From Burkholderiaceae bacterium (lineage in GTDB: Bacteria > Pseudomonadota > Gammaproteobacteria > Burkholderiales > Burkholderiaceae_C): DNA of 64,000 bases. The position numbers were made by a program, and so were the translations under genes. Of this stretch, positions 19,232-26,985 are shown one piece after another (position 1 is the first letter of the stretch; each line of letters starts with the position of its first letter). The notes under the pieces are model-generated. The model saw only the letters and a program-made list of their open reading frames with translations. It did no database searches and was not told where the DNA came from. The stretch is taken from contig JAFMFB010000003.1 of NCBI GenBank assembly GCA_017856435.1, positions 1 through 64,000 of the forward strand. The letters run 5' to 3'.

Positions 19232-20463
19232 AATGGGCTCTGGATTTACGAACTCCTTCCCGCCGTGGATGGGGCATCTACACCTTGGCGCTGGGTATGG
19301 TTGCCTCATTTGCGGCCATGATGTATGCAAGTTCGAATGGTTCCGCGCTGGCGAGTCAAAAATTTAACTTCCAATATGATTTTCAGTCGGAGTCCACTCC
19401 GCCAGCCGACTCTAATCGCCAACCCGAAGCTTATCTTGTCAGTATCCAGGGGCACTTGGCCCGCTCAGAATACACCCTGGCAATCGGGCTGACAGAACAA
19501 TTGATCAGCGCCTATCCGAATTTTCAACTGGCACAATGGCTTTACGCTGAACTACTCAATTTGACAATTGATCAGTCAGAGCTGGAGAAAAATTCTGCTC
19601 TGACAACCTTGACCCTCACAAGTGCCGACAAGGCAGCTTCAATCAACAGCCTGCAAACTGAGCTTGGTCGTAGATTGCGGGCAATTCTGATGCCTCCTCC
19701 CAAAGCCACCATTCCTGCTGGCATCGGCTTTTTGTCCCCCGCCACAGAGTTTTTTGCGGTTGTGGACGCTACCGCATCCAGAATGTATGTGTTCAAAAAT
19801 CTGGCGTCAGCCAGTGAGCCGCATAAGGCCGAATTATTGTTTCATTCATATGCCTCAGTTGGCCTGAACGGTCTGAATAAGGAGAAAGAGGGCGATGGGC
19901 GTTCGCCAGTTGGCGTCTATTTCACCCAAAAACGTTTGCCAGACAAGCGTTTACCTGATCTTTATGGGGTTGGCGCTCTGACCCTGAATTACCCCAATTT
20001 CCTTGATGTCCACCGTGGCCGCTCAGGCTCAGGCATCTGGATACATGGATCACCCTCAGCCCAGTATTCCAGGGCGCCTCAGGCTTCTGACGGCTGTATT
20101 GTCCTGCCCAATGACAGCATGAGGCGTTTGATGACTTTGGGTAAGCCCAAAGGCATCCCAATCTTCATTCAGGAGAAGATTGATTGGGTTGCACCCTCTC
20201 AATACGCCCGATTACCAGATGCACTGAGCCAGCTTCTTGTTGAGCGCTACCCTTTTCTTGAATCCAGCCTAAGTCTCAAGGCATTGTCATTTTCGGGGGG
20301 CTCCCAATACAAGCAAGCCGAGCTTGTGCATTTTCTGACTTGGCAAGATCAAGGACAGCAGGTAGCTCTGATTGATCTATCCAACACGGAGAATAAGAGA
20401 CTGCGCACTTACTGGGTCAATGGCGCAGATGGCTGGACATTGATCTCTGAATCGAAGGTCTGA
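19228..20463 (+). CDS. L,D-transpeptidase (YkuD/ErfK domain)
   Basis: A 411-residue inner-membrane-anchored or exported enzyme. A hydrophobic segment spans about residues 16-35, a helical region about 60-155, and the YkuD domain about 170-310. The catalytic motif is IWIHGSPS followed by SDGCIVLPND, with His near 273 and the nucleophilic Cys near 289; the residue before GC is Asp rather than the more common His of SHGC. Such enzymes form 3-3 crosslinks or attach or release molecules at meso-diaminopimelate. The C-terminal ~95 residues are of unknown fold and end GWTLISESKV, resembling the ends of the two upstream proteins. ATGA overlap with the previous gene fixes the start. A strong terminator follows. 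Confidence 0.88.
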   Translation: MKWALDLRTPSRRGWGIYTLALGMVASFAAMMYASSNGSALASQKFNFQYDFQSESTPPADSNRQPEAYLVSIQGHLARSEYTLAIGLTEQLISAYPNFQLAQWLYAELLNLTIDQSELEKNSALTTLTLTSADKAASINSLQTELGRRLRAILMPPPKATIPAGIGFLSPATEFFAVVDATASRMYVFKNLASASEPHKAELLFHSYASVGLNGLNKEKEGDGRSPVGVYFTQKRLPDKRLPDLYGVGALTLNYPNFLDVHRGRSGSGIWIHGSPSAQYSRAPQASDGCIVLPNDSMRRLMTLGKPKGIPIFIQEKIDWVAPSQYARLPDALSQLLVERYPFLESSLSLKALSFSGGSQYKQAELVHFLTWQDQGQQVALIDLSNTENKRLRTYWVNGADGWTLISESKV

Positions 20464-20480
20464 ACATCGCCCTTTTATTT

Positions 20481-20516
20481 GGTTCTTCACGGTTTTGAGT
20501 GAAGAACCTTTTATTT
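20481..20516 (+). terminator. Intrinsic terminator after the L,D-transpeptidase gene
   Basis: A perfect 10-bp stem, GGTTCTTCAC with GTGAAGAACC, an 8-nt loop, then TTTTATTT. It lies 17 bp after the stop codon and closes the three-gene cluster before pilC. Confidence 0.92.
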
Positions 20517-20629
20517 CTCACAACCGTTCGATTTGATCGATGTCACTCTTCTGACCGGTATCCGTGGGTAACAACCCGACATTTTTTTCCCCAGATTAAA
20601 CTTGGCTTGTAACAACTCGTCAGTTAGAC

Positions 20630-21847
20630 ATGGCCACAGCGCAGGCGTCGGTTACCAAGGAATTTGTCTTCGAATGGGAAGGCAAGGACCGCAACGGCAA
20701 AACGGTGCGGGGCGAGATGCGTGCTGCCGGCGAAAATCAGGTACAAGCCTCTCTGCGCCGTCAGGGTATCTTGTCTGCCAAAATCAACAAGCGCAAGTTG
20801 CGGGCCGGCAAGGCCGTCAAGCCCAAGGACATCGCCATTTTTACGCGTCAGCTCGCCACTCTGATGAAAGCAGGTGTTCCATTACTGCAGTCTTTTGACA
20901 TTGTCGGCAGGGGTAGCGCCAACCCCAGTGTGACCCGGCTGCTCAGTGAGATTCGCAATGATGTTGAAACTGGAAATTCCTTGAGTTCCGCTTTCCGCAA
21001 GCATCCGATGTACTTTGACAACCTGTACTGCAACCTGGTTGAGGCGGGCGAACAGGCCGGCATCCTGGATCAGTTGCTGGACCGATTGGCCCTGTACATG
21101 GAGAAGACCGAGGCCATCAAGTCCAAGATCAAATCGGCACTGATGTACCCGATTTCGGTCATTGTGGTCGCTTTTGTGGTGGTGGCGGTGATCATGATAT
21201 TTGTTATCCCTGCGTTCAAGGAAGTCTTCTCCTCCTTCGGGGCGGACCTTCCAGCGCCAACCCTCTTTGTCATTGGCATGAGCGAATTCTTTGTTCAGTG
21301 GTGGTGGCTGATCTTTGGCGGTACAGGCGGCAGCATTTATTTCTTCATGCAAGCTTGGAAACGCAATGAGAAAGTACAGCAGTTCATGGACCGGCTGATG
21401 CTCAAACTGCCCGTCTTTGGCGAACTCGTAGAAAAGTCGGTTATTGCTCGCTGGACCCGCACCTTGTCAACCATGTTTGCGGCGGGCGTGCCGTTAGTTG
21501 AGTCTTTGGATTCTGTAGGCGGCGCATCCGGAAACTCGGTTTACGGCAAGGCCACCGAAAAGATACAGCATGAGGTTGCCACTGGCTCCAGCCTGACTGC
21601 CGCGATGACCGGGGTACAACTTTTTCCGAACATGGTGCTTCAAATGTGTGCCATCGGTGAAGAGTCCGGCTCGATTGATCACATGCTGGCCAAGGCGGCC
21701 GACTTTTACGAGTCCGAAGTCGATGACATGGTTGCCGGTCTTTCAAGCCTGATGGAGCCGATCATCATTGTCATTTTGGGCACGGTCATTGGTGGCATTG
21801 TGGTTTCGATGTACCTGCCCATCTTCAAGCTAGGGCAGGTGGTCTGA
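20630..21847 (+). CDS. pilC: Type IV pilus inner-membrane platform protein
   Basis: A 405-residue polytopic protein of the GspF/PilC family that anchors the pilus assembly and retraction motors. Two T2SSF domains are seen at about 70-195 and 275-398; FTRQLATLMKAGVPLLQSFD and its repeat WTRTLSTMFAAGVPLVESLD mark each one. Three membrane segments lie near 175-200, 220-245 and 375-400. The start has no clear ribosome binding site. Its stop overlaps the pilD start (TGATG). The usual upstream partner pilB is absent; an L,D-transpeptidase cluster lies there instead. Confidence 0.95.
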   Translation: MATAQASVTKEFVFEWEGKDRNGKTVRGEMRAAGENQVQASLRRQGILSAKINKRKLRAGKAVKPKDIAIFTRQLATLMKAGVPLLQSFDIVGRGSANPSVTRLLSEIRNDVETGNSLSSAFRKHPMYFDNLYCNLVEAGEQAGILDQLLDRLALYMEKTEAIKSKIKSALMYPISVIVVAFVVVAVIMIFVIPAFKEVFSSFGADLPAPTLFVIGMSEFFVQWWWLIFGGTGGSIYFFMQAWKRNEKVQQFMDRLMLKLPVFGELVEKSVIARWTRTLSTMFAAGVPLVESLDSVGGASGNSVYGKATEKIQHEVATGSSLTAAMTGVQLFPNMVLQMCAIGEESGSIDHMLAKAADFYESEVDDMVAGLSSLMEPIIIVILGTVIGGIVVSMYLPIFKLGQVV

Positions 21848-22695
21848 TGCTGGCGCCCGAGATTGCAGTGGTTCTTTTTTCTGTGCTTGGTTTGCTGATT
21901 GGAAGTTTTCTCAATGTCGTTATTTACCGGCTACCCAAAATGATTGAGCAGCATTGGGCCGCTGAATGTGCTCAGTTGTCAGGCAAACAGCCTGACCCAA
22001 CAGAGCCATTCAACCTGATTCTGCCCCGGTCTCGTTGTCCACACTGTGGCCACACGATCAGTTGGTATGAAAACATTCCGGTGCTCAGCTTTGTTTGGCT
22101 CAAAGGCAAATGCTCGGCCTGCCGTGCCCCAATCAGCCCGCGTTATCCCTTGGTGGAAATGGCCAGCGCTGCTTTTTTTGCCTATTGCGCCGCACGCTGG
22201 GGGGCGAGCAGCACAGCCTTGGCCTGGTCGGGACTGGCTGCAGCACTGCTTACATTGGGACTGATTGACTGGGATACCACCCTGCTTCCGGACGACATCA
22301 CCTTGCCATTGATCTGGTCTGGCCTGCTGGCTGCCAACCTGGGATTGATAATCACCCCCCCCGATCAGGCCCTGTGGGGGGCAGTTGCAGGCTATCTGTC
22401 GTTGTGGCTGATCTACTGGGCGTTTCGCATCCTGACTGGCAAGGAGGGGATGGGCTACGGCGATTTCAAGTTATTTGCCGCACTGGGAGCCTGGTTTGGC
22501 TGGCCCGCCCTGATATCCATTATTTTGATGGCGTCGCTGGTAGGCGCCGTGGCGGGTATTGCCATGAAGATCAACGGCAAACTCAGACCAGGGGGCTATG
22601 TGCCTTTTGGCCCTTTTCTGGCGGCCTCAGGGCTTTGCGCCCTGGTTCTTGGCCCCCAGGCTGTTCTGGCCCTGATCGGACTGCATATTTCATGA
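21847..22695 (+). CDS. pilD: Prepilin peptidase / N-methyltransferase
   Basis: A 282-residue membrane aspartic protease that cleaves type IV prepilin leaders and methylates the new N-terminus. The cytosolic zinc-binding loop has CPHC near residue 62 and CSAC near residue 95. Catalytic Asp motifs are LIDWDTTLLPDD and GMGYGDFKLFAALGAW. About seven to eight hydrophobic segments are visible. It overlaps pilC by one base and coaE by four (ATGA). Confidence 0.96.
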   Translation: MLAPEIAVVLFSVLGLLIGSFLNVVIYRLPKMIEQHWAAECAQLSGKQPDPTEPFNLILPRSRCPHCGHTISWYENIPVLSFVWLKGKCSACRAPISPRYPLVEMASAAFFAYCAARWGASSTALAWSGLAAALLTLGLIDWDTTLLPDDITLPLIWSGLLAANLGLIITPPDQALWGAVAGYLSLWLIYWAFRILTGKEGMGYGDFKLFAALGAWFGWPALISIILMASLVGAVAGIAMKINGKLRPGGYVPFGPFLAASGLCALVLGPQAVLALIGLHIS

Positions 22696-23300
22696 AAAGG
22701 CAGATACACATCGGCCTGACGGGCGGGATCGGGAGCGGCAAGAGCACGGTTGGCGGCATGCTGACCCAACTTGGCGCCAGGGTTATTGATGCAGACGCCA
22801 TTTCAAGGCAAACAACCGCCAACGGGGGGGCGGCCATCGAAGCGATCCGAACGGCGTTTGGAGACCAATTTATTACTCCTGAAGGCGCATTGGACCGAAG
22901 TTTGATGCGAACCAAAGCGTTTAAAAACCCTCAAATCCGCCGTCAGCTTGAGGCCATCGTCCATCCGCTGGTTGCCAGCGAAATCCAACGGCTCACCCTG
23001 CAAGCCAAGGAAGAAAATAATTCCTGTATTGTGTATGACGTTCCCCTGCTGGTGGAGTCGTTACTCTGGCGCGCAAGAGTGGGTTTGGTTCTGGTGATCG
23101 ACTGCAGCCCTGAAACCCAGATTGAACGTACCCGATTGAGAAGTGGCTTGTCCACAGAAGCCATCCAAGCAATCATCGATGCTCAGTGCAGCCGCAGTCT
23201 TCGTCTGAGCGCAGCTGACATGGTCATCTGCAACGATGGACTCAGCCTTCAAGCCTTGTCCCATGAGGTCAGTCAACTTGCCCCCCGCTTCGGGCTATGA
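22692..23300 (+). CDS. coaE: Dephospho-CoA kinase
   Basis: A 202-residue P-loop kinase catalysing the last step of coenzyme A synthesis. The N-terminus IGLTGGIGSGKSTVGGML holds the Walker A motif; DADAISRQ and VYDVPLLVES are family motifs. The start at 22692 is set by the ATGA overlap with pilD; the frame is open further upstream inside pilD but is not conserved. The pilD-coaE-zapD-yacG order is standard in beta- and gammaproteobacteria. Confidence 0.96.
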   Translation: MKRQIHIGLTGGIGSGKSTVGGMLTQLGARVIDADAISRQTTANGGAAIEAIRTAFGDQFITPEGALDRSLMRTKAFKNPQIRRQLEAIVHPLVASEIQRLTLQAKEENNSCIVYDVPLLVESLLWRARVGLVLVIDCSPETQIERTRLRSGLSTEAIQAIIDAQCSRSLRLSAADMVICNDGLSLQALSHEVSQLAPRFGL

Positions 23301-23322
23301 TCTGACGATTGGGAAATAAAGC

Positions 23323-24078
23323 GTGATCATCTACGAGTACCCTTTCAACGAACGCCTGCGGACCTACCTTCGGCTGGAGCACCTGTATCGCCGGATGGTC
23401 GAACTGGCTTCGCGCGAAACGGCTCTGGATCATCACTTTGCGATTCTTACCCTTTTTGAAATCATTGAGGTCAGTGCCCGTTCTGACCTGAAGTCTGAGG
23501 TTTTGCGAGACCTTGAAAAGGAAAAACAGGTTCTCTCGGGCTACCGGGACAACCCCAATGTGACGCAAAACCTGCTGGACGAAGTCATTCACAAGCTGGA
23601 TGAGTGCTTTGAACAGCTCAACCAGCAGGCCGGCAAAGCAGGTCAATCCCTGACAGCCAACGACTGGCTCATGAGCATTCGAAGCCGAACCGGGATACCC
23701 GGTGGCACTTGCGCTTTTGATCTGCCCGCTTATTTCGCCTGGCAGCACGAAAGCCTGCAACGTCGTCATGCTGACCTTACAGAATGGACCACTACCCTGT
23801 TGCCTCTGGTCAACTCCGTATTGCTATTACTCAAACTGTTGCGGGACTCGGGCGTTACCCAGAAAGTGATGGCTACTGCCGGGCAATTCCAGCAAAATCT
23901 TCCACAGGTCCGAAGTTTTCAGTTGTTGCGCCTGGCCATAGATCCCAATCTGGGTCTGATCCCAGAGATCAGCGCCAATCGTCTGATTGTCTCCATCCGC
24001 ATGATGCAGCAAGGCCAGGATGGCCGACTGAGTTCATGGGCCGAGGATGTGCCTCTTGAACTGGCCTTGTGTGCCTGA
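23323..24078 (+). CDS. zapD: Cell division protein ZapD
   Basis: A 251-residue cytosolic FtsZ-bundling protein (YacF/DUF1342). MIIYEYPFNERLRTYLRLEH is the diagnostic N-terminus, with EVIHKLDECFEQLNQQ in the helical domain and SIRMMQQGQDGR near the end. The start codon is GTG at 23323 with GGGA upstream. It helps organise the Z ring. It sits 22 bp after coaE and 13 bp before yacG. Confidence 0.95.
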   Translation: MIIYEYPFNERLRTYLRLEHLYRRMVELASRETALDHHFAILTLFEIIEVSARSDLKSEVLRDLEKEKQVLSGYRDNPNVTQNLLDEVIHKLDECFEQLNQQAGKAGQSLTANDWLMSIRSRTGIPGGTCAFDLPAYFAWQHESLQRRHADLTEWTTTLLPLVNSVLLLLKLLRDSGVTQKVMATAGQFQQNLPQVRSFQLLRLAIDPNLGLIPEISANRLIVSIRMMQQGQDGRLSSWAEDVPLELALCA

Positions 24079-24091
24079 GGAACCTCACTTC

Positions 24092-24307
24092 ATGAGCACT
24101 GGTGCCCCTGCTGGTAGAACCCAAGAGCTTCGAGTTCCTTGCCCGCACTGCGGCGCACAAAGCGTCTACACCGGTAACAACCCTTTTCGCCCCTTTTGCA
24201 GCGAGCGTTGCAAGAAAAATGACTTCGGCGCCTGGGCGAGCGAAAACTTTCGCATGCCTACCGATACCCCACCTGACGAAATGTTTGGTGATCCCAGGGC
24301 TCAGTAG
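24092..24307 (+). CDS. yacG: Zinc-binding DNA gyrase inhibitor YacG
   Basis: A 71-residue protein. Residues PCPHC and FCSERCKKNDFGAWASE provide the four zinc-binding cysteines and the conserved helix; PPDE near the C-terminus is also family-typical. In E. coli it inhibits gyrase by binding GyrB. The ATG at 24092 has GAGG upstream and begins 13 bp after zapD. It converges on mutT. Confidence 0.93.
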   Translation: MSTGAPAGRTQELRVPCPHCGAQSVYTGNNPFRPFCSERCKKNDFGAWASENFRMPTDTPPDEMFGDPRAQ

Positions 24308-24326
24308 AATCTGGTACTGACTTCAT

Positions 24327-24800
24327 TCAGGTCGCATGATGGGTGGGTCCGGTATGACCGCGCTCCTGAGCCAGCCATTGCAGTACCGGTACCGTGCCGG
24401 GTAACACCGGAGTGACTTGAACCGGGAGGTCTTCCCAGGCATAGCTCTGACCCTCGCGCATTTGCAAAACTCCGGACCACTCGCGTACCTTGCAGAAATG
24501 CAGACGCACCAAGGCATGAGGGTAATCGACCATCTCCACTTTCCATGGCTCGGCAGCACCAATCCTGATGCCCAGCTCTTCATGCAATTCGCGCGCCAAG
24601 GCCTCGATCACCCCTTCGTCGCCCTCGAGCTTGCCGCCGGGAAACTCCCAGTAGCTGCTATAGACTTTTCCAGATGGGCGTGAGGTCAGCAAAAAACGGC
24701 CATCCGGTAAAAGCAAGACACCGACAGCCACATCGGTCACCGGGCGATCGTTGGCGTTGGGGCGGGGACGCTCCGGATCAGCGACCAATGGCTTTGTCAT
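24327..24800 (-). CDS. mutT: 8-oxo-dGTP diphosphatase (MutT-type Nudix)
   Basis: A 157-residue Nudix hydrolase. The box reads GGKLEGDEGVIEALARELHE followed by ELGI, and VAVGVLLLPDGRFLLTSRP and YWEFPGGK precede it, as in MutT proteins that remove oxidised dGTP from the pool. The ATG at 24800 is chosen over a frame open to 24944, which would overlap the upstream ATPase gene. The ribosome binding site is weak. It follows the DUF815 gene by 59 bp in the secA-argJ-DUF815-mutT order. Confidence 0.85.
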   Translation of the reverse strand: MTKPLVADPERPRPNANDRPVTDVAVGVLLLPDGRFLLTSRPSGKVYSSYWEFPGGKLEGDEGVIEALARELHEELGIRIGAAEPWKVEMVDYPHALVRLHFCKVREWSGVLQMREGQSYAWEDLPVQVTPVLPGTVPVLQWLAQERGHTGPTHHAT

Positions 24801-24859
24801 CTGGAAGCTGTCCGATTTGGAAGCCTGTGCTTGCTCAGACTGGCAGACACTGCCTGAAC

Positions 24860-25735
24860 TCAGGCTTGCGCATGCCTGCCCGCATAGTCCTTGGCAAACT
24901 GGTAGGCCACTCGACCGCTGCGTGAGCCACGCTCCAAGGCCCACACCAATGCCTCAGCCTGGGCCTTTTCGATGGCCAAGGCGGGCGTGCCAAACGACGA
25001 CAACCATTGGGCAACAATAGTCAGATATTCGTCCTGGCTGAAGGGGTAGAAGCTGACCCACAAGCCAAAGCGCTCTGACAGGGAAATCTTCTCCTCCACG
25101 ACTTCACCGGGATGAATTTCGCCATCATCACTGGGCTTGTAGCTCAGGTTGTCCTTCATGTATTCAGGGAGCAGATGCCGCCGGTTGCTGGTGACATATA
25201 TCAGCACATTGGGTGTGGACGCCGCCACCGAACCGTCGAGTATGGATTTCAAGGCCTTGTAGCCGCCGTCGCCTTCCTCAAAACTCAGGTCATCACAAAA
25301 AATGATGAATTTTTCCTTTCGGGACGAGACCAACTCCACGATGTCGGGCAAATCCACCATATCCGACTTATCCACTTCAATCAGCCGCAAACCTTGATCG
25401 GCATAGGCGTGCAGGCAAGCCCGGATCAGGGAGGACTTGCCCGTTCCACGCGCACCTGTGAGCAAAACATTATTGGCAGGAAGCCCCCGCACGAACTGCT
25501 CGGTATTGCGCTGGATTTTTTCCTTCTGCTGGTCGATTTCCTTCAATTGATCCAGCTTCATAAGGGCAATATGCCGCACCGGTTCGATCAGACCGTGGCC
25601 CGATCCCCGTTTGCGGAACCGAAAGGCAATCGAAGCGCCCCAGTCGGGCTGACACAGTGGCTGGGGAAGGATGGATTCAATGCGAGCGATCAGTTGCTCC
25701 GCACGCACCATCAAATGTTCGAATTTTTCGCTCAT
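24860..25735 (-). CDS. DUF815 AAA+ ATPase
   Basis: A 291-residue cytosolic P-loop ATPase of the DUF815 family. Walker A is LLTGARGTGKSSLIRACL near residue 90, Walker B is KFIIFCDDLSFEEGD, and the sensor-1 region is LIYVTSNRRHLLPEYM. GSRSGRVAYQFAKD at the C-terminus is a probable sensor-2 region. The biological role of this family is not well defined. Its ATG overlaps the argJ stop by one base (TGATG), implying translational coupling. Confidence 0.88.
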   Translation of the reverse strand: MSEKFEHLMVRAEQLIARIESILPQPLCQPDWGASIAFRFRKRGSGHGLIEPVRHIALMKLDQLKEIDQQKEKIQRNTEQFVRGLPANNVLLTGARGTGKSSLIRACLHAYADQGLRLIEVDKSDMVDLPDIVELVSSRKEKFIIFCDDLSFEEGDGGYKALKSILDGSVAASTPNVLIYVTSNRRHLLPEYMKDNLSYKPSDDGEIHPGEVVEEKISLSERFGLWVSFYPFSQDEYLTIVAQWLSSFGTPALAIEKAQAEALVWALERGSRSGRVAYQFAKDYAGRHAQA

Positions 25736-26976
25736 CAGGATCTGTAATCTGCGTTGATGGTGACATAGTCATGGCTGAAATCACACGTCCAAACGACATC
25801 TTCAGCCTCTCCCCGGCCAAGCAGCACGCGAACCGTAATTTCGCTTTGCCTCATCACCCGTTGGCCATCTTCTTCACGGTAAGCAGGATGTCGTCCACCC
25901 TGGTGCGCTACATGCACATCGTCAAGGTAGAGCTCAATGTGCGTCTGGTCAAGGTCTTCGATGCCAGCGTAACCAACGGCTGCCAGAATCCGCCCCAGGT
26001 TTGGGTCACTGGCATAAAAGGCGGTCTTGACCAGTGGTGAATGGGCGATCGCATACGCAACCTGACGACACTCTTGTGAGGTTTTCCCGCCCTGAACGCA
26101 GACTGTGATGAATTTGGTGGCTCCTTCACCATCTCGAACAATCGCCTGGGCAAGCTGGCGGGCCACATCCAGCATGGCAGCCTTGAGTAACTGACCTTCA
26201 TGGCTGGCAAGGGTCTCAATGGCCGGATGGTCAGCTTTATTGCTGGCAATCACCACAAAAGAGTCGTTGGTAGAGGTATCGCCATCGACAGTCACCCGAT
26301 TGAACGAACCTTCGGCCAACTCAAGGGCTAACTGATGAATCACTTGCTGGCTGACTCGCGCATCAGTCGCCATGAATCCCAGCATGGTGGCCATATTGGG
26401 TCGAATCATGCCTGCACCCTTGCTGATACCGGTAATGCTGACCCGAGAATTTCCAATCATGATCTGTTTGCCAAAGGCCTTGGGAACCGTGTCGGTGGTC
26501 ATGATCCCTTCGGCGGCACGCAGCCAATTCGCTTCATTCGCATCAGCCAGAGCGGCCGGTAAGCCAGCCTCAATTCTTTCAATGGGCAATTGCTCCATGA
26601 TCACACCGGTGGAAAAAGGCAGCACCTGCTCGGTAGCGATGTTCAAATGCTTGGCCAGCGTGGCACATGTTCTGATTGATCGCTCCAGCCCATCGTTACC
26701 GGTACCCGCGTTGGCATTTCCGGTGTTAATCACGATGGCACGAATGCCGGGGCCGTTCTGAGCGGCTTTTGTCAGGTGCTCCCTGCAGACCTGAACCGGC
26801 GCGGCACAAAACCTGTTCTGTGTGAACACACCCCCTACCGAAGCCCCTGAATCAAGCAGCACAACGGTCAGGTCCTTGCGGTTGACCTTGCGAATTCCGG
26901 CCTCCGCAACGCCAATGCGCACACCAGCAATGGGGAACAGTTCAGCGGGATTGGGACCAGAAAAATTTACCGGCAT
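25735..26976 (-). CDS. argJ: Bifunctional ornithine acetyltransferase / N-acetylglutamate synthase
   Basis: A 413-residue enzyme of the arginine pathway that recycles the acetyl group from N-acetylornithine to glutamate. It is made as a proprotein that self-cleaves before the Thr in MATMLGF; here [20 protein letters not shown] contains that site near residues 190-198. [11 protein letters not shown] and [10 protein letters not shown] are also typical, and the C-terminus ends [10 protein letters not shown]. It lies 9 bp after secA and overlaps the DUF815 gene. Confidence 0.96.
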   Translation of the reverse strand: MPVNFSGPNPAELFPIAGVRIGVAEAGIRKVNRKDLTVVLLDSGASVGGVFTQNRFCAAPVQVCREHLTKAAQNGPGIRAIVINTGNANAGTGNDGLERSIRTCATLAKHLNIATEQVLPFSTGVIMEQLPIERIEAGLPAALADANEANWLRAAEGIMTTDTVPKAFGKQIMIGNSRVSITGISKGAGMIRPNMATMLGFMATDARVSQQVIHQLALELAEGSFNRVTVDGDTSTNDSFVVIASNKADHPAIETLASHEGQLLKAAMLDVARQLAQAIVRDGEGATKFITVCVQGGKTSQECRQVAYAIAHSPLVKTAFYASDPNLGRILAAVGYAGIEDLDQTHIELYLDDVHVAHQGGRHPAYREEDGQRVMRQSEITVRVLLGRGEAEDVVWTCDFSHDYVTINADYRS

Positions 26977-26985
26977 GGAGACACC

